A stretch of 64,000 bases of DNA, taken from assembly GCA_002067895.1 (NCBI GenBank), contig MVRE01000012.1:62001-126000 (forward strand), given 5' to 3'. A program made the translations under genes and the position numbers. This document shows positions 42,983 to 51,704 of the stretch, piece after piece; the first letter of the stretch is position 1, and each line of letters starts with the position of its first letter. The notes below the pieces were generated by a model that was not told the DNA's origin, made no database searches, and saw nothing but the letters and a program-made list of their open reading frames with translations. The DNA comes from Methanoregula sp. PtaU1.Bin051 (GTDB lineage Archaea > Halobacteriota > Methanomicrobia > Methanomicrobiales > Methanospirillaceae).

Positions 42983-43637
42983 GAGCACCGGCAGCCAGGC
43001 CCTCGATGCCCTGCTTGGCGGCGGGATCGAACACAAAGTAATCACCCAGTTCGTGGGCGAGCCCGCGAGCGGCAAGACCACGTTCTGCCTGATCGCGGCG
43101 GTTGCCTGCCTGCAGACCGGCCGCCCTGTGATCTGGATCGACTCCGAAGGGTTCCCGGTCGAACGGTTCCGGCAGGTTGCCGGGGACGGGGTGGAAAGCC
43201 TGGCTGAAAACCTCTTCCTGTACGAACCGGCGAGTTTCAGCCAGCAGGGCACCATGATCCTCGAAGCCGACCGGACCATCAAGGCGCATAAGGCGGGGCT
43301 TGTCGTCGTCGATTCGGCAACCGCCCTCTACCGCACGGAGCTCGACAAGGGCCGGGACGCCATGCAGGCGTTGACCCGACAGATGCTGATGCTGCTCGGC
43401 TATGCCAAGCGGTACGATATTCCTGTCCTGATTACCAACCAGGTATACTGGGACCCGGTTAAGAGTACATATACCGGCCTCGGAGGTACTGCCCTCGAAC
43501 ATATATCTAAGGCGATCGTACGGCTCGAGCGGTTGAATGGGCTTGGCGAACGCCGTGCAGTACTCCTCAAGCACAGATCCTTGCCGGCCGGCAGTTCTTT
43601 TGACTTTGCCATGACCGGAAACGGGATTGGCACCTGA
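42966..43637 (+). CDS. radB: RadB, RecA-family DNA repair paralog
   Basis: About 223 residues, the archaeal RadB length without RadA's N-terminal helix-hairpin-helix domain. The sequence starts MRNMRESTGSQALDALLGGGIE and has Walker A GEPASGKTTFCLIA, Walker B GLVVVDSATALYR and the RadB-like ITNQVYWDP. RadB assists RadA in homologous recombination. The start lies inside the 3' end of larC (17-bp overlap), with GGAGG upstream; ATG 42975 is an alternative. It is unlikely to be RadA because the N-domain and full DNA-binding loop 2 are missing. Confidence 0.92.
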   Translation: MRNMRESTGSQALDALLGGGIEHKVITQFVGEPASGKTTFCLIAAVACLQTGRPVIWIDSEGFPVERFRQVAGDGVESLAENLFLYEPASFSQQGTMILEADRTIKAHKAGLVVVDSATALYRTELDKGRDAMQALTRQMLMLLGYAKRYDIPVLITNQVYWDPVKSTYTGLGGTALEHISKAIVRLERLNGLGERRAVLLKHRSLPAGSSFDFAMTGNGIGT

Positions 43638-43697
43638 TGCGATTCCGCACTACTTATTGTAATCCTTATATCTTGTCCAAGAGATACATCTGGTGCT

Positions 43698-46145
43698 GTG
43701 ACCCTCAAAAAAGAGATCACTGAACAAATAAAGGACCTTCTCCGGCAGAACCCAAACGGCCTCTCCATCACCGCTATTGTCCGGCAGATCCGGATCAACC
43801 GTAACACGGCGGGGCGCTACCTTGAGAACCTGATGGTTTCCGGGCAGGTAGAGATGCGCCACTTCGGCATGGCGAAGATTTACCGGCTTGCACAGCGTGT
43901 ACCCCTCTCGGCGATGCTTTCAATTTCCTCGGAGCTGATCATGCTCCTAGACAACAGTAGGCGTGTGATCTATGCCAATGAACCTATGCTTGCATTCCTT
44001 GGAACGACCCAGAAAGACCTGTACGGCAGGAATATCGAGTTTACACCCTGCGTCACTGTCTTTGATGCTGCTTTCGATCTTTTAAAAAAGAAAGCCCAGG
44101 GCGGGATCAATGGCAGAGAATGGACCGGGGAGCTGTCGGTGCAAAACGGCTCCCGCGTTTTTGCATGCCGTATCGCACCAGCGGTATTCGAAGAGGGGCA
44201 GCGCGGCGTATCGGTTCTTTTGGAGGATATCACGGAACGCAGGCAGGCCGAAGAGACCATCCGGAACAGCGAACTTCACTTCCGCCTGCTTGCCGAAAAC
44301 ACCTTTGATGTTATCAGCCGCCACAATCCCGAAGGCGTCTGTCTCTACGTATCCCCCGCCATTACGATGATTTCCGGCTTTGAGCCCCGGGAGATTATCG
44401 GCCATGAAGGTTCCGAGTTCGTGCATCCTGACGATGCCCGCCGGATGGAGTTGTACTACGGGGCATTGACGCCAGACAATCCTTCGGGCAAAGTCACCTA
44501 CAGGTGCCGTCACAAAGAAGGAAAGTACATCTGGGTCGAGTCATCGTTTCGGGCAATTTTTGACGACAAGACCGGACAGACAACCGAGATCTACGGTGTG
44601 ACGCGGGATATCACGGAGCGCATCCTTGCTGAAGAGGCGTTACGTGAGAGTGAGGACCGTTACCGCAAGCTTGTCGAGATCTCTCCCGATGCCATCCTCC
44701 TGCACCAAAACGGCAGGATCGTTTACATGAACCCGGCTGCATTCCGCATGATCCGTGCCTCCCATCCTGAAGATATTATCGGGAAGAGCGTTTTCGATAT
44801 CTTCCACCCCGATTTCCATGAGGTAATCCAGTTCTATATCGAGAGGGATCTCAGGGGTGACCGAACCCCGCCTCTTGAGCTGCCATTAATGCGGCTTGAC
44901 GGCACCCACGTTCTCGTTGAAGGGAGGGGTGTGAGGACGATGATCGCAGGTTCGCCGGCAGTCCAGGTGACCCTGCGCGATATCACAGAGAGGAAAAAAG
45001 GAGAAGACGCATTACGGAAGAGCGAGGAGCGGTACCGCTCGCTCGCCGAGGCGTCCTGTGACCTCATCTATGTCATTGACAGGAATGATGTTGTGGAATA
45101 TGCTAACAGCCATGCCTCTACCCTGCTGGGAAAGGGACTGGACCAGATCATCGGGAAGACCCGCGCATCCCTTTTCCCGGGTGAGATCGGGCGTCGTCAG
45201 GCAAAAAGGTTGTATGAGGTATTTGCAACCGGGCGGCCGGTTCGTAGTGAGGGGGCAATGCCGGTAGATGGAAGCATGCACTGGTTCGACCACATTCTCC
45301 TGCCGATCTGGGACTCAATGGGAAAGGTATCATCGGTGCTTGGCATCTCGCGGGACATCACCGACCGGAAAAAGTCTGAGGAGACGCTGCGGGAGAGCGA
45401 GGAACGGTTTCGTGACCTTGTCACGGCAACGTCAGATATCATCTGGGAAGCCGACCGGGATGCCCGTTTTGTCTACATCAGCCCGGCAATAGAAGATATC
45501 CTCGGTTACAGCCCGGATGAGCTGATTGGGCATTCCCCATTTGACTTCCTTGACCCGGCGACCCGGGAGGTGACCCGGGGGGTGTTCGATGCCGCAGCCA
45601 CGAGGAGGGAGTCATTCATTCGTTATGATTCGCGCTGGGTGCACAAGGACGGCCGAATCGTGATTCTTGAAGGCCGGGCACGGCCGATCATCCGGGAGGA
45701 CGGGTCCGTTGCCGGGCTCCGGGGTATTGATCGGGATATCACTGACCGAATCCGTTTCGAAGAAACTCTTCGTGTGCAGGAAGAAGAATTCCGGATGCTT
45801 GCCGAGAACTCGGTGGATATCATCAGCAGGATCCAGCCAGACGGGACATGCATCTATGTCTCGCCGGCCGTGCGGGCCTGCCTCGGTTATAATCCCGATG
45901 AAGTGACCGGCCGTTCGGGATTTGAATACCTCCATCCCGATGACCTCCCCCATGTCATGGAGATGATCAGGAACTTTGAAGCAAATGGTACCGAGACCGG
46001 GACCGACAGGTTCCGCATGAGGCACAAGAACGGTTCGTTCGTCTGGCTGGAGGCGACCATCCGGGCTGTCCGCGAAGATGACACGGGGCATGTTAAAGAA
46101 TTTACGATGGTATCCCGTCCTGTCGGAACCCGGGGCGTTCCCTGA
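43698..46145 (+). CDS. Winged-HTH regulator with six PAS domains and no kinase
   Basis: An 815-residue protein. Residues about 1-65 are a winged helix-turn-helix (LSITAIVRQIRINRNTAGRYL, then a wing QVEMRHFGMAKIYRL). Six PAS domains follow, marked by MLLDNSRRVIYANE, LLAENTFDVISRHN, LVEISPDAILLHQN, LAEASCDLIYVIDRN, LVTATSDIIWEADRD and LAENSVDIISRIQPD, each ended by DITERK/DITDRK. There is no His-kinase or HATPase domain, and the protein ends right after the last PAS. It is therefore a one-component sensor-regulator, unless it pairs with a separate kinase. Start GTG 43698. Confidence 0.87.
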   Translation: MTLKKEITEQIKDLLRQNPNGLSITAIVRQIRINRNTAGRYLENLMVSGQVEMRHFGMAKIYRLAQRVPLSAMLSISSELIMLLDNSRRVIYANEPMLAFLGTTQKDLYGRNIEFTPCVTVFDAAFDLLKKKAQGGINGREWTGELSVQNGSRVFACRIAPAVFEEGQRGVSVLLEDITERRQAEETIRNSELHFRLLAENTFDVISRHNPEGVCLYVSPAITMISGFEPREIIGHEGSEFVHPDDARRMELYYGALTPDNPSGKVTYRCRHKEGKYIWVESSFRAIFDDKTGQTTEIYGVTRDITERILAEEALRESEDRYRKLVEISPDAILLHQNGRIVYMNPAAFRMIRASHPEDIIGKSVFDIFHPDFHEVIQFYIERDLRGDRTPPLELPLMRLDGTHVLVEGRGVRTMIAGSPAVQVTLRDITERKKGEDALRKSEERYRSLAEASCDLIYVIDRNDVVEYANSHASTLLGKGLDQIIGKTRASLFPGEIGRRQAKRLYEVFATGRPVRSEGAMPVDGSMHWFDHILLPIWDSMGKVSSVLGISRDITDRKKSEETLRESEERFRDLVTATSDIIWEADRDARFVYISPAIEDILGYSPDELIGHSPFDFLDPATREVTRGVFDAAATRRESFIRYDSRWVHKDGRIVILEGRARPIIREDGSVAGLRGIDRDITDRIRFEETLRVQEEEFRMLAENSVDIISRIQPDGTCIYVSPAVRACLGYNPDEVTGRSGFEYLHPDDLPHVMEMIRNFEANGTETGTDRFRMRHKNGSFVWLEATIRAVREDDTGHVKEFTMVSRPVGTRGVP

Positions 46146-46216
46146 TCCGGTGATCACTTCCGCCCCGCACACCCCGCCTTTATACCGTTTATCGTATACT
46201 GTCCGGTATATCAGTA

Positions 46217-47290
46217 CTGGAGCAGAAGCTGGCATACCTTTCCTCAGCGAGCCGGTTCGACCTCTGCATACCCGGCGATTGCCTCCAGATGCTTGCCTCA
46301 TCTGCCTGCGTCACTTATTACAAGGGGAATAGAGGTTGCGGGCGGATGCTCAAGGTGCTGATGCAGGGGAGCTGCTCGTACGACTGTGCCTACTGTCCGG
46401 TCCGCACCGACAGTCGCGGATATTCGTTTACACCAGAGGAACTTGCACAGACATTCCTTTCCCTGTACCGGCAGAACCGGGTGGGCGGCCTCTTTCTATC
46501 TTCCGGTATCCCCTATGATGTCGATTCTGCCATGGCAGACCTCATCGACACTGCCCGACTGCTCAGGGCATCGGGCTGCGATGGCTACCTCCACCCCAAA
46601 ATCCTCCCCGGCACGGCCCGCACCGACATTAACGAGGCAGCATGGCAAGCAAACCGGATCAGCATCAATATTGAGACAACCGGGGAAAGTCGTCTCAGGG
46701 CGCTCTCAGGTATCAAGGACTACCAGCAGGATATTAAAAAAGACTGACGTGGGTTGCCGAGGCCAAGCCCGGTAAACACACCCCAGCTCGTCATCGGGGC
46801 GGCGGGGGAGACTGATGCGGTGATCCTGTCCTGCGTCACGGAGCTGTACCGATCCGCGGGGCTATCCCGGATTTATTATTCGGCGTTCCGTGCGATGCCG
46901 GGAACCCGGTTTGCCGGCCACCCAAGTACTCCTGCATGGCGCACGAACCGCTGGTACCAGATTGACTACCTGTTACGGGAGTACGGGATTACGGAGGAGG
47001 AACTCCGCACTGCGATTGGTAAAAACGGTGCGCTGGCCGATGTTGATCCCAAGGAAGTCCTCGCATGGGACCTTGACAGAATTGATCCCAATACTGCAAC
47101 GTATGAGGATCTAATCCGGGTGCCTGGCATCGGGCCGGAAACCGCTCGTACAATCCTCCATCTGCGGAGTAAGAGGCCAATCACCCCCGCTGATATCGGT
47201 ACGGGCGGATTGATCGCCAGGCGGGCCGGGCCGTTCCTCACGATCACGCAGGAGACCGGCCGGCAGGAGACGCTGACACTCTTTTCGTAA
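46217..47290 (+). pseudogene. Radical SAM/helix-hairpin-helix protein (rSAM DNA modification/repair type), interrupted
   Basis: One frame holds the N-terminal part (from about CTG 46217 to a TGA at 46745), with the radical SAM cluster motif CSYDCAYC (Cys-x3-Cys-x2-Cys), and the C-terminal part (to 47290) with helix-hairpin-helix VPGIGPETARTIL. Between them, about 46742-46785, the expected family sequence (LTWVAEAKPGKHT) appears in another frame, so two compensating indels flank it, near an A6 run and a C4 run. Family members are about 400 residues and are annotated as putative DNA modification/repair radical SAM proteins. The start also lacks a normal codon: residues before ATG 46289 (AYLSSASRFDL) look genuine. 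Decayed gene, or errors in the sequence. Confidence 0.72.
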
Positions 47291-47332
47291 TCCAAGATAA
47301 GAATAACAAAAGGATAGCTTGAATGACGCAAG

Positions 47333-47344
47333 GGGGAGCTCCCC
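47333..47344. repeat. Perfect palindrome in gap
   Basis: GGGGAGCTCCCC lies in the 157-bp gap between converging genes; it may aid termination. Confidence 0.35.
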
Positions 47345-47447
47345 TCAGCACAGCCGACTCCAACCAAGGGGGATCCTTTAATCGGACGGGGTGGGGGATC
47401 GCCTTTTCAACCCTTCCGGGGAGTCCTGCGGCGGGTAATACAACGCA

Positions 47448-48806
47448 TCAGACCGGGCAGTCTTCGATTATTCCGTTCTTCCATTTCAGGATCGCGACCC
47501 CCTGTTCATTGATAAAAACGAACGGATGGCGCCTTCCGGTACAGGTTTCGCCATTTTCCGCCACCCAGCAGCCGGTGTTTATGAAGAGGAGGGGCTTTCC
47601 TTTCCTGCTGAGACTCCGCTCCGAGCCGGAGAGGACCGTGCTGTCTTCCTTGTGCGTGTGACCGAAAACTACTACGTCGCAGTCAAACGTGTCCCGGTCC
47701 CTGACAAAGCCCTCGTCAACGGTCTCCTTTGAACTTCGCCCTCTCCTTTTCATATTCTCGTACAACCCACGCATGAAACCCGCGATGAACCTGACTACGG
47801 GGCAGCTGATGAAAAGGAATGTCAGGAGAATGAAAATGATCCAGAAGACCGGGCCGGACATGACACCGGAATAAAGATCCGTGAATAAGATCAGGAGAAC
47901 CAGGATTATCGCCATAATGGTCCAGGCCCCGTATATGAAGAGAACCTGAAGAACCATTTTTTCCCACCCGGCGAATTTACGCTCCCTGATGACTTTTGTT
48001 GCATTTTCCCTGTATCGATCCAGCTGTACCATGGCTGCCAGAACAAGTATCGTCGTAAAGCCCGCTTTCAGTACCGGCTCCTGCAGCCAGAAAAGAAGAA
48101 GTATACTGGTGACCCAGCAGGCAGCAATCGCCCAGAGTTTTGTCTGGTTCATCTCTTTGATAAACGTCACGTTGGCAAGGTCGGTCACGGCATCGACAGG
48201 GTCGAAACGCGACTTTGTAATTTCACCGATATGGTACTGGATTTGTTCGGGGTCCAGCTGGTGGCCGTGGATGAAACTGTACTTCACATCACCGATGATG
48301 ATGCCTGGCAGTACCGTCTCTTCCGCGTCAATACCCGGTAACCTGCGTTTCTCCGTTGCCGGATAATGATCCCGGGACAGCTCGAAATTCGGGCTGTTAC
48401 CTGAGGTACAGCTCCAGGAAAACCTGCCGTCAAGGGTCTCCCGGATCTCGTCGATATCCATGTCATGGTTCCCGGATACATAGATGATCTCCCCGGGAAA
48501 ATCGTGCATGCAGGCCAACGGCCCGACTGCATCCTTCACGATTTGAACACGATCCTGCCTGCGGGGGTCCCACAGGTCGAGGATATCCCCGAGCAGGATC
48601 AGCTTTGACGGACGCCGGAAACAAGTCCGTTCGGATTTCCGCTGATCCCCTTTCCGGAACGTGAACGGGGTATCGGGACATATGCCGGGGTCAGGGATTG
48701 TTTTCAGCCACCGTGTGAATGCGGTAAACTCTTCCGGGCACGCCCCATTTGCGCCGAGGTGAATGTCCGAGACGACATAGACGCACTCAGGGTTGTCTTT
48801 ATTCAT
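47448..48806 (-). CDS. Calcineurin-like metallophosphoesterase interrupted by four membrane helices
   Basis: A 452-residue protein. Metal-binding motifs are in order: SDIHLG (13-18), LLGDILDLW (71-79), GNHD (112-115), FIHGHQLD (178-185) and GHTH (382-385). Between the last two is an insert with membrane segments at about 224-241, 246-262, 285-309 and 318-338. The catalytic domain is thus formed from both sides of a membrane anchor, placing a cytosolic phosphoesterase against the membrane. Related non-membrane enzymes include UDP-diacylglucosamine hydrolase-like and phosphatase types; the substrate is unknown. Start ATG 48806. Confidence 0.82.
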   Translation of the reverse strand: MNKDNPECVYVVSDIHLGANGACPEEFTAFTRWLKTIPDPGICPDTPFTFRKGDQRKSERTCFRRPSKLILLGDILDLWDPRRQDRVQIVKDAVGPLACMHDFPGEIIYVSGNHDMDIDEIRETLDGRFSWSCTSGNSPNFELSRDHYPATEKRRLPGIDAEETVLPGIIIGDVKYSFIHGHQLDPEQIQYHIGEITKSRFDPVDAVTDLANVTFIKEMNQTKLWAIAACWVTSILLLFWLQEPVLKAGFTTILVLAAMVQLDRYRENATKVIRERKFAGWEKMVLQVLFIYGAWTIMAIILVLLILFTDLYSGVMSGPVFWIIFILLTFLFISCPVVRFIAGFMRGLYENMKRRGRSSKETVDEGFVRDRDTFDCDVVVFGHTHKEDSTVLSGSERSLSRKGKPLLFINTGCWVAENGETCTGRRHPFVFINEQGVAILKWKNGIIEDCPV

Positions 48807-48923
48807 ATGACTGAATAGACAATGATTAATAATATAAAGATTTTCATAAACCCGAAAATTCTAAAAAAAACCGGGATTGTCCGGCTCGAGCCGGACAGCC
48901 ATCAATAAAGAAAGAGGAGGCTA

Positions 48924-49742
48924 TCAGAATGTTATGAGCCCGGTAAACACTGTGGCAGCCGGCCCTTCCATTTTCGCCACTCCGTCAAGCGTGATTACGA
49001 GCGGTCCGCCCTGTGTTTCTACCTGCACGGTCGTGCCGACCCTACCCAGCTTATGCGCTACGGCGGCGGCCGCTGTCGCGCCCGTGCCACAGGAGAGTGT
49101 CTCTGCCTCGACGCCGCGCTCGAACGTCCGGATACTGATAGCATCCGGTCCGGTGACCTGAACAAAGTTGACGTTCGCACCTTTCGGGAATGTGTCATGG
49201 AACCGGATTTGTGGGGACTGTGCTGCAACCTCAAACCTGTCCAGTTCATCGACAAAGATTACCGCATGCGGAACACCGGTGTTGACCGCGTAGACCTCAT
49301 GCGGGCCGATCATCTCCCTGTACTCCCCCTCGCCGGTCGCCGGGATATCCCTCCGGTCGAACAGAGGGGTCCCCATCGCTATCGTCGCAAAGAACTCATC
49401 CTCACGGTATCCCGCCGCAACTGGCATCTCCCCGGCAACCGTCTCGACTATGCAGGACTCCTTCACGTATCCCGTATCGAATGCATATTTTGCGAGGCAG
49501 CGGATGCCGTTCCCGCACATCTCGGCCTCACTCCCGTCTGGCTGCAGGATACGCATCTTTAAGTTCCCTTTCCCCGACTTCGACAGGTACAGGACACCGT
49601 CCGCCCCGATACCAAACCTCCGGTCGCAGTACAGGGTGGCGAACTGGGCCTTCATCTCGTCGGGGATGACAGTTTTTTCGTATTCATCTATCAGGATAAA
49701 ATCATTGCCGTTCCCGTGCAGCTTGGTAAAAGGTATCTCCAT
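48924..49742 (-). CDS. dapF: Diaminopimelate epimerase
   Basis: A 272-residue enzyme with both catalytic cysteines: EMCGNGIRC and SCGTGATAAAAV (quoted as SCGTGATA). N-terminus MEIPFTKLHGNGNDFILID is the usual form. It interconverts LL- and meso-diaminopimelate, the last step before lysine. It starts 4 bp after the stop of the ribose-1,5-bisphosphate isomerase gene and is probably co-transcribed with it. Confidence 0.95.
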   Translation of the reverse strand: MEIPFTKLHGNGNDFILIDEYEKTVIPDEMKAQFATLYCDRRFGIGADGVLYLSKSGKGNLKMRILQPDGSEAEMCGNGIRCLAKYAFDTGYVKESCIVETVAGEMPVAAGYREDEFFATIAMGTPLFDRRDIPATGEGEYREMIGPHEVYAVNTGVPHAVIFVDELDRFEVAAQSPQIRFHDTFPKGANVNFVQVTGPDAISIRTFERGVEAETLSCGTGATAAAAVAHKLGRVGTTVQVETQGGPLVITLDGVAKMEGPAATVFTGLITF

Positions 49743-49746
49743 GGCC

Positions 49747-50709
49747 TTACTCTTCCTGTCCGGTATTCAACTCAAAGTTCTTATGGAATTCCTCAAGATC
49801 CCAGCCCAGGTAGTCCCGGATAATGACGTACGCCATCTGTGGCGGGATCGCCCCGGCCTCGGTGACGATCATGTCGACGTATTCAGCGGGGGTTACATCG
49901 AAGGCCGGGTTGCGCACCCTTACATACGGGAGCGTCTTTGCAATCTCATCAGAGAGCACCTCATCTCCCGGCCGCTCCTCGATTGTAATGAATTCCCCCA
50001 TGATTGTCCGGGGGGCGAACTTGTAGGTTTCTGCGGCGACGACCACGTTCACCCGCGCCTCTCTGGCCGTATGGGCAATCATCGAGGTACCTATCTTGTT
50101 CACCACAGCCCCGTTAACGGTTACGGCGTCCGCACCTACGAGCACGAGGTCGATATCGTTGATGAACGACCTGACCGCGGAGTCAACAATGAAATTCGTC
50201 TTGATTCCCGCATCGTTCAGCGTCCGGATCGTGATCAATCCCTGGTTGCGGGGCCGCACCTCTGTCGCGAAGACCTCAACCGACTTTCCGGCCCGGTGCG
50301 CCTCGATGATACAGGAGAGTGCCGCCTCCGAGTTACAGTGGGTGAGGATGATATCCCCGTCCTGGATGTGCCGTGCGCCGATCTGCGCGATCTGTGCAAC
50401 CGCGTTCCGGGAAGATTTAATGAACGCATCGGCCCTCAGGCAGATGCCCTCCCTTGCATCGGCAAGGGTTTTTTCCGTGCCGAGCCCGGCCATCACCATG
50501 TGGACGGCGTTCGGGAGCGACACTGCGGTGGGACGCGTGGCGACAATCAGGCGGGCCGACTCCTCTATTGTGCGGGTGAATTCAGAAAGATCATTCCCTG
50601 AATACGCTTGGGCATGGTCCCGCAGCACTTCCGCCGCTGCCCGGGCGATCCGGCCGGCACCTCGGATCTCCATGCGCTTTATCTTCTCAGCCGTTTCACG
50701 TACCTGCAT
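49747..50709 (-). CDS. Ribose-1,5-bisphosphate isomerase
   Basis: A 320-residue protein of the eIF2B-alpha/R15P isomerase family, starting MQVRETAEKIKRMEIRGAG. The catalytic residues of the isomerase are present: Cys125 in LTHCNSEAA and Asp194 in VGADAVT. It turns ribose-1,5-bisphosphate into ribulose-1,5-bisphosphate in the archaeal AMP phosphorylase/type III RuBisCO nucleotide-recycling pathway. The other pathway genes are not in this window. It is unlikely to be a true translation initiation factor subunit, because the catalytic Cys and Asp are kept. Upstream gene of a pair with dapF; divergent from the HAD gene. Confidence 0.9.
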   Translation of the reverse strand: MQVRETAEKIKRMEIRGAGRIARAAAEVLRDHAQAYSGNDLSEFTRTIEESARLIVATRPTAVSLPNAVHMVMAGLGTEKTLADAREGICLRADAFIKSSRNAVAQIAQIGARHIQDGDIILTHCNSEAALSCIIEAHRAGKSVEVFATEVRPRNQGLITIRTLNDAGIKTNFIVDSAVRSFINDIDLVLVGADAVTVNGAVVNKIGTSMIAHTAREARVNVVVAAETYKFAPRTIMGEFITIEERPGDEVLSDEIAKTLPYVRVRNPAFDVTPAEYVDMIVTEAGAIPPQMAYVIIRDYLGWDLEEFHKNFELNTGQEE

Positions 50710-50770
50710 TCAGCTTCAACAATCCAATGCTATAGAAAACTACATAGAGCTTGTCCCCGGGGAATGATCC

Positions 50771-51589
50771 ATGACGGTTGCTGTCGTCTTCGACTCTGCC
50801 GGCACCCTCCTTTCCACCTATCGTACGGCCAAGGACGTTCGGAAAGGCGAACTCATGCCCGGTGTTGAGACAACGACACTGACCTTTGCCTCACCCGAGC
50901 GGGTTCTCATTGTGCTCCCTGTGCATACGAAGGATATTATCGCTACCCCCCAGGCCATGCTGCTTTCCACTTACCTTGTGGAAAATGACATCGGTTTTGG
51001 CATAAGCTGCACCCGCAAGGTGATCACCGCTGAGGAGATAGGGGATGTCCTCTATAACGATCGGCATGCACTTGTCGGTGACTTGGCCGATTGCATCCGT
51101 GAGGTCTGGAGGGTCTGCCACCGCGAGTCTATCGTGACCCTGAACTCCGGTGCGATCGTGAACATGGCGCAGCAGGGTATCGAATTCACGATCACCGCAG
51201 GAGGCTCCCCATTTCCGGGGGCAAAAGAAGCGATTACCGCGCTGCACCGGATGGGAGTTCCTACGTTCATCGCATCGGGAGACCGGTCGGCCAAGCTGGA
51301 GCGGATGGCTGACCATCTCGGCATCCCCCGTGATCGCGTATACGGTATTGCTACCCCTTCGGTCAAGGCGCAGATCGTAACCGACCTGAGGAAGGAGTAC
51401 GATTCGGTAGTCATGGTAGGGGACGGCATCAACGACCTGAATGCCATGCAGGCCGCGGACATTGCTATCCTCACCGAGCAGCAGCCCGGCGACCGTCCCC
51501 CCGAGCTCTACGCTGCGGCACACCACGTGGTCCGGCATGTCTCCGATGTCGTTACCATTGTAAGAAGCCTGCTGAAACAGCAAAACTGA
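50771..51589 (+). CDS. Soluble P-type-ATPase-like HAD phosphatase
   Basis: A 272-residue HAD hydrolase. Motif I is VVFDSAGTLLS (nucleophile Asp, second Asp replaced by Ala), motif II/III includes FIASGDRSAKL, and motif IV is VMVGDGINDLNAM. This set, without membrane helices, matches soluble phosphatases related to the P domain of P-type ATPases, as in MJ0968. Substrate unknown. The C-terminus ends in a 14-bp tandem duplication (51572-51599) that spans the stop codon. The gene is divergent from the ribose-1,5-bisphosphate isomerase gene. Confidence 0.85.
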   Translation: MTVAVVFDSAGTLLSTYRTAKDVRKGELMPGVETTTLTFASPERVLIVLPVHTKDIIATPQAMLLSTYLVENDIGFGISCTRKVITAEEIGDVLYNDRHALVGDLADCIREVWRVCHRESIVTLNSGAIVNMAQQGIEFTITAGGSPFPGAKEAITALHRMGVPTFIASGDRSAKLERMADHLGIPRDRVYGIATPSVKAQIVTDLRKEYDSVVMVGDGINDLNAMQAADIAILTEQQPGDRPPELYAAAHHVVRHVSDVVTIVRSLLKQQN

Positions 51590-51599
51590 AACAGCAAAA
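51572..51599 (+). repeat. Perfect 14-bp tandem duplication at the end of the HAD gene
   Basis: CTGAAACAGCAAAA occurs twice in tandem. The second copy contains the TGA stop (51587-51589), so copy number changes the last residues. Confidence 0.8.
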
Positions 51600-51621
51600 G
51601 GGGCGGGAATAACAATTGTGA

Positions 51622-51648
51622 CAGCCTAAAGCGTCGGATTATAGGCTG
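51622..51648. promoter_or_regulatory. Inverted repeat just upstream of the MCR-activation operon promoter
   Basis: CAGCCTA and TAGGCTG are separated by 13 bases and lie 8 bp before the TATA box at 51656. They could be an operator for the operon or a terminator for the HAD gene. Confidence 0.4.
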
Positions 51649-51655
51649 AGTGATG

Positions 51656-51665
51656 CATATAAAAG
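51656..51665 (+). promoter_or_regulatory. TATA box of the MCR-activation operon
   Basis: CATATAAAAG predicts a transcript start near 51685, giving a leader of about 20 nt to the atwA ATG at 51705. Confidence 0.55.
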
Positions 51666-51704
51666 GTAATAAGAGTCCTGTATAACATTAGGTATACGGA
51701 TATT

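Noticed and set aside
42966-43637. RadA recombinase
   Set aside because: Too short and without the N-terminal helix-hairpin-helix domain; the motifs fit RadB.
49747-50709. Translation initiation factor 2B subunit
   Set aside because: The isomerase catalytic Cys and Asp are present, so ribose-1,5-bisphosphate isomerase is the better call.
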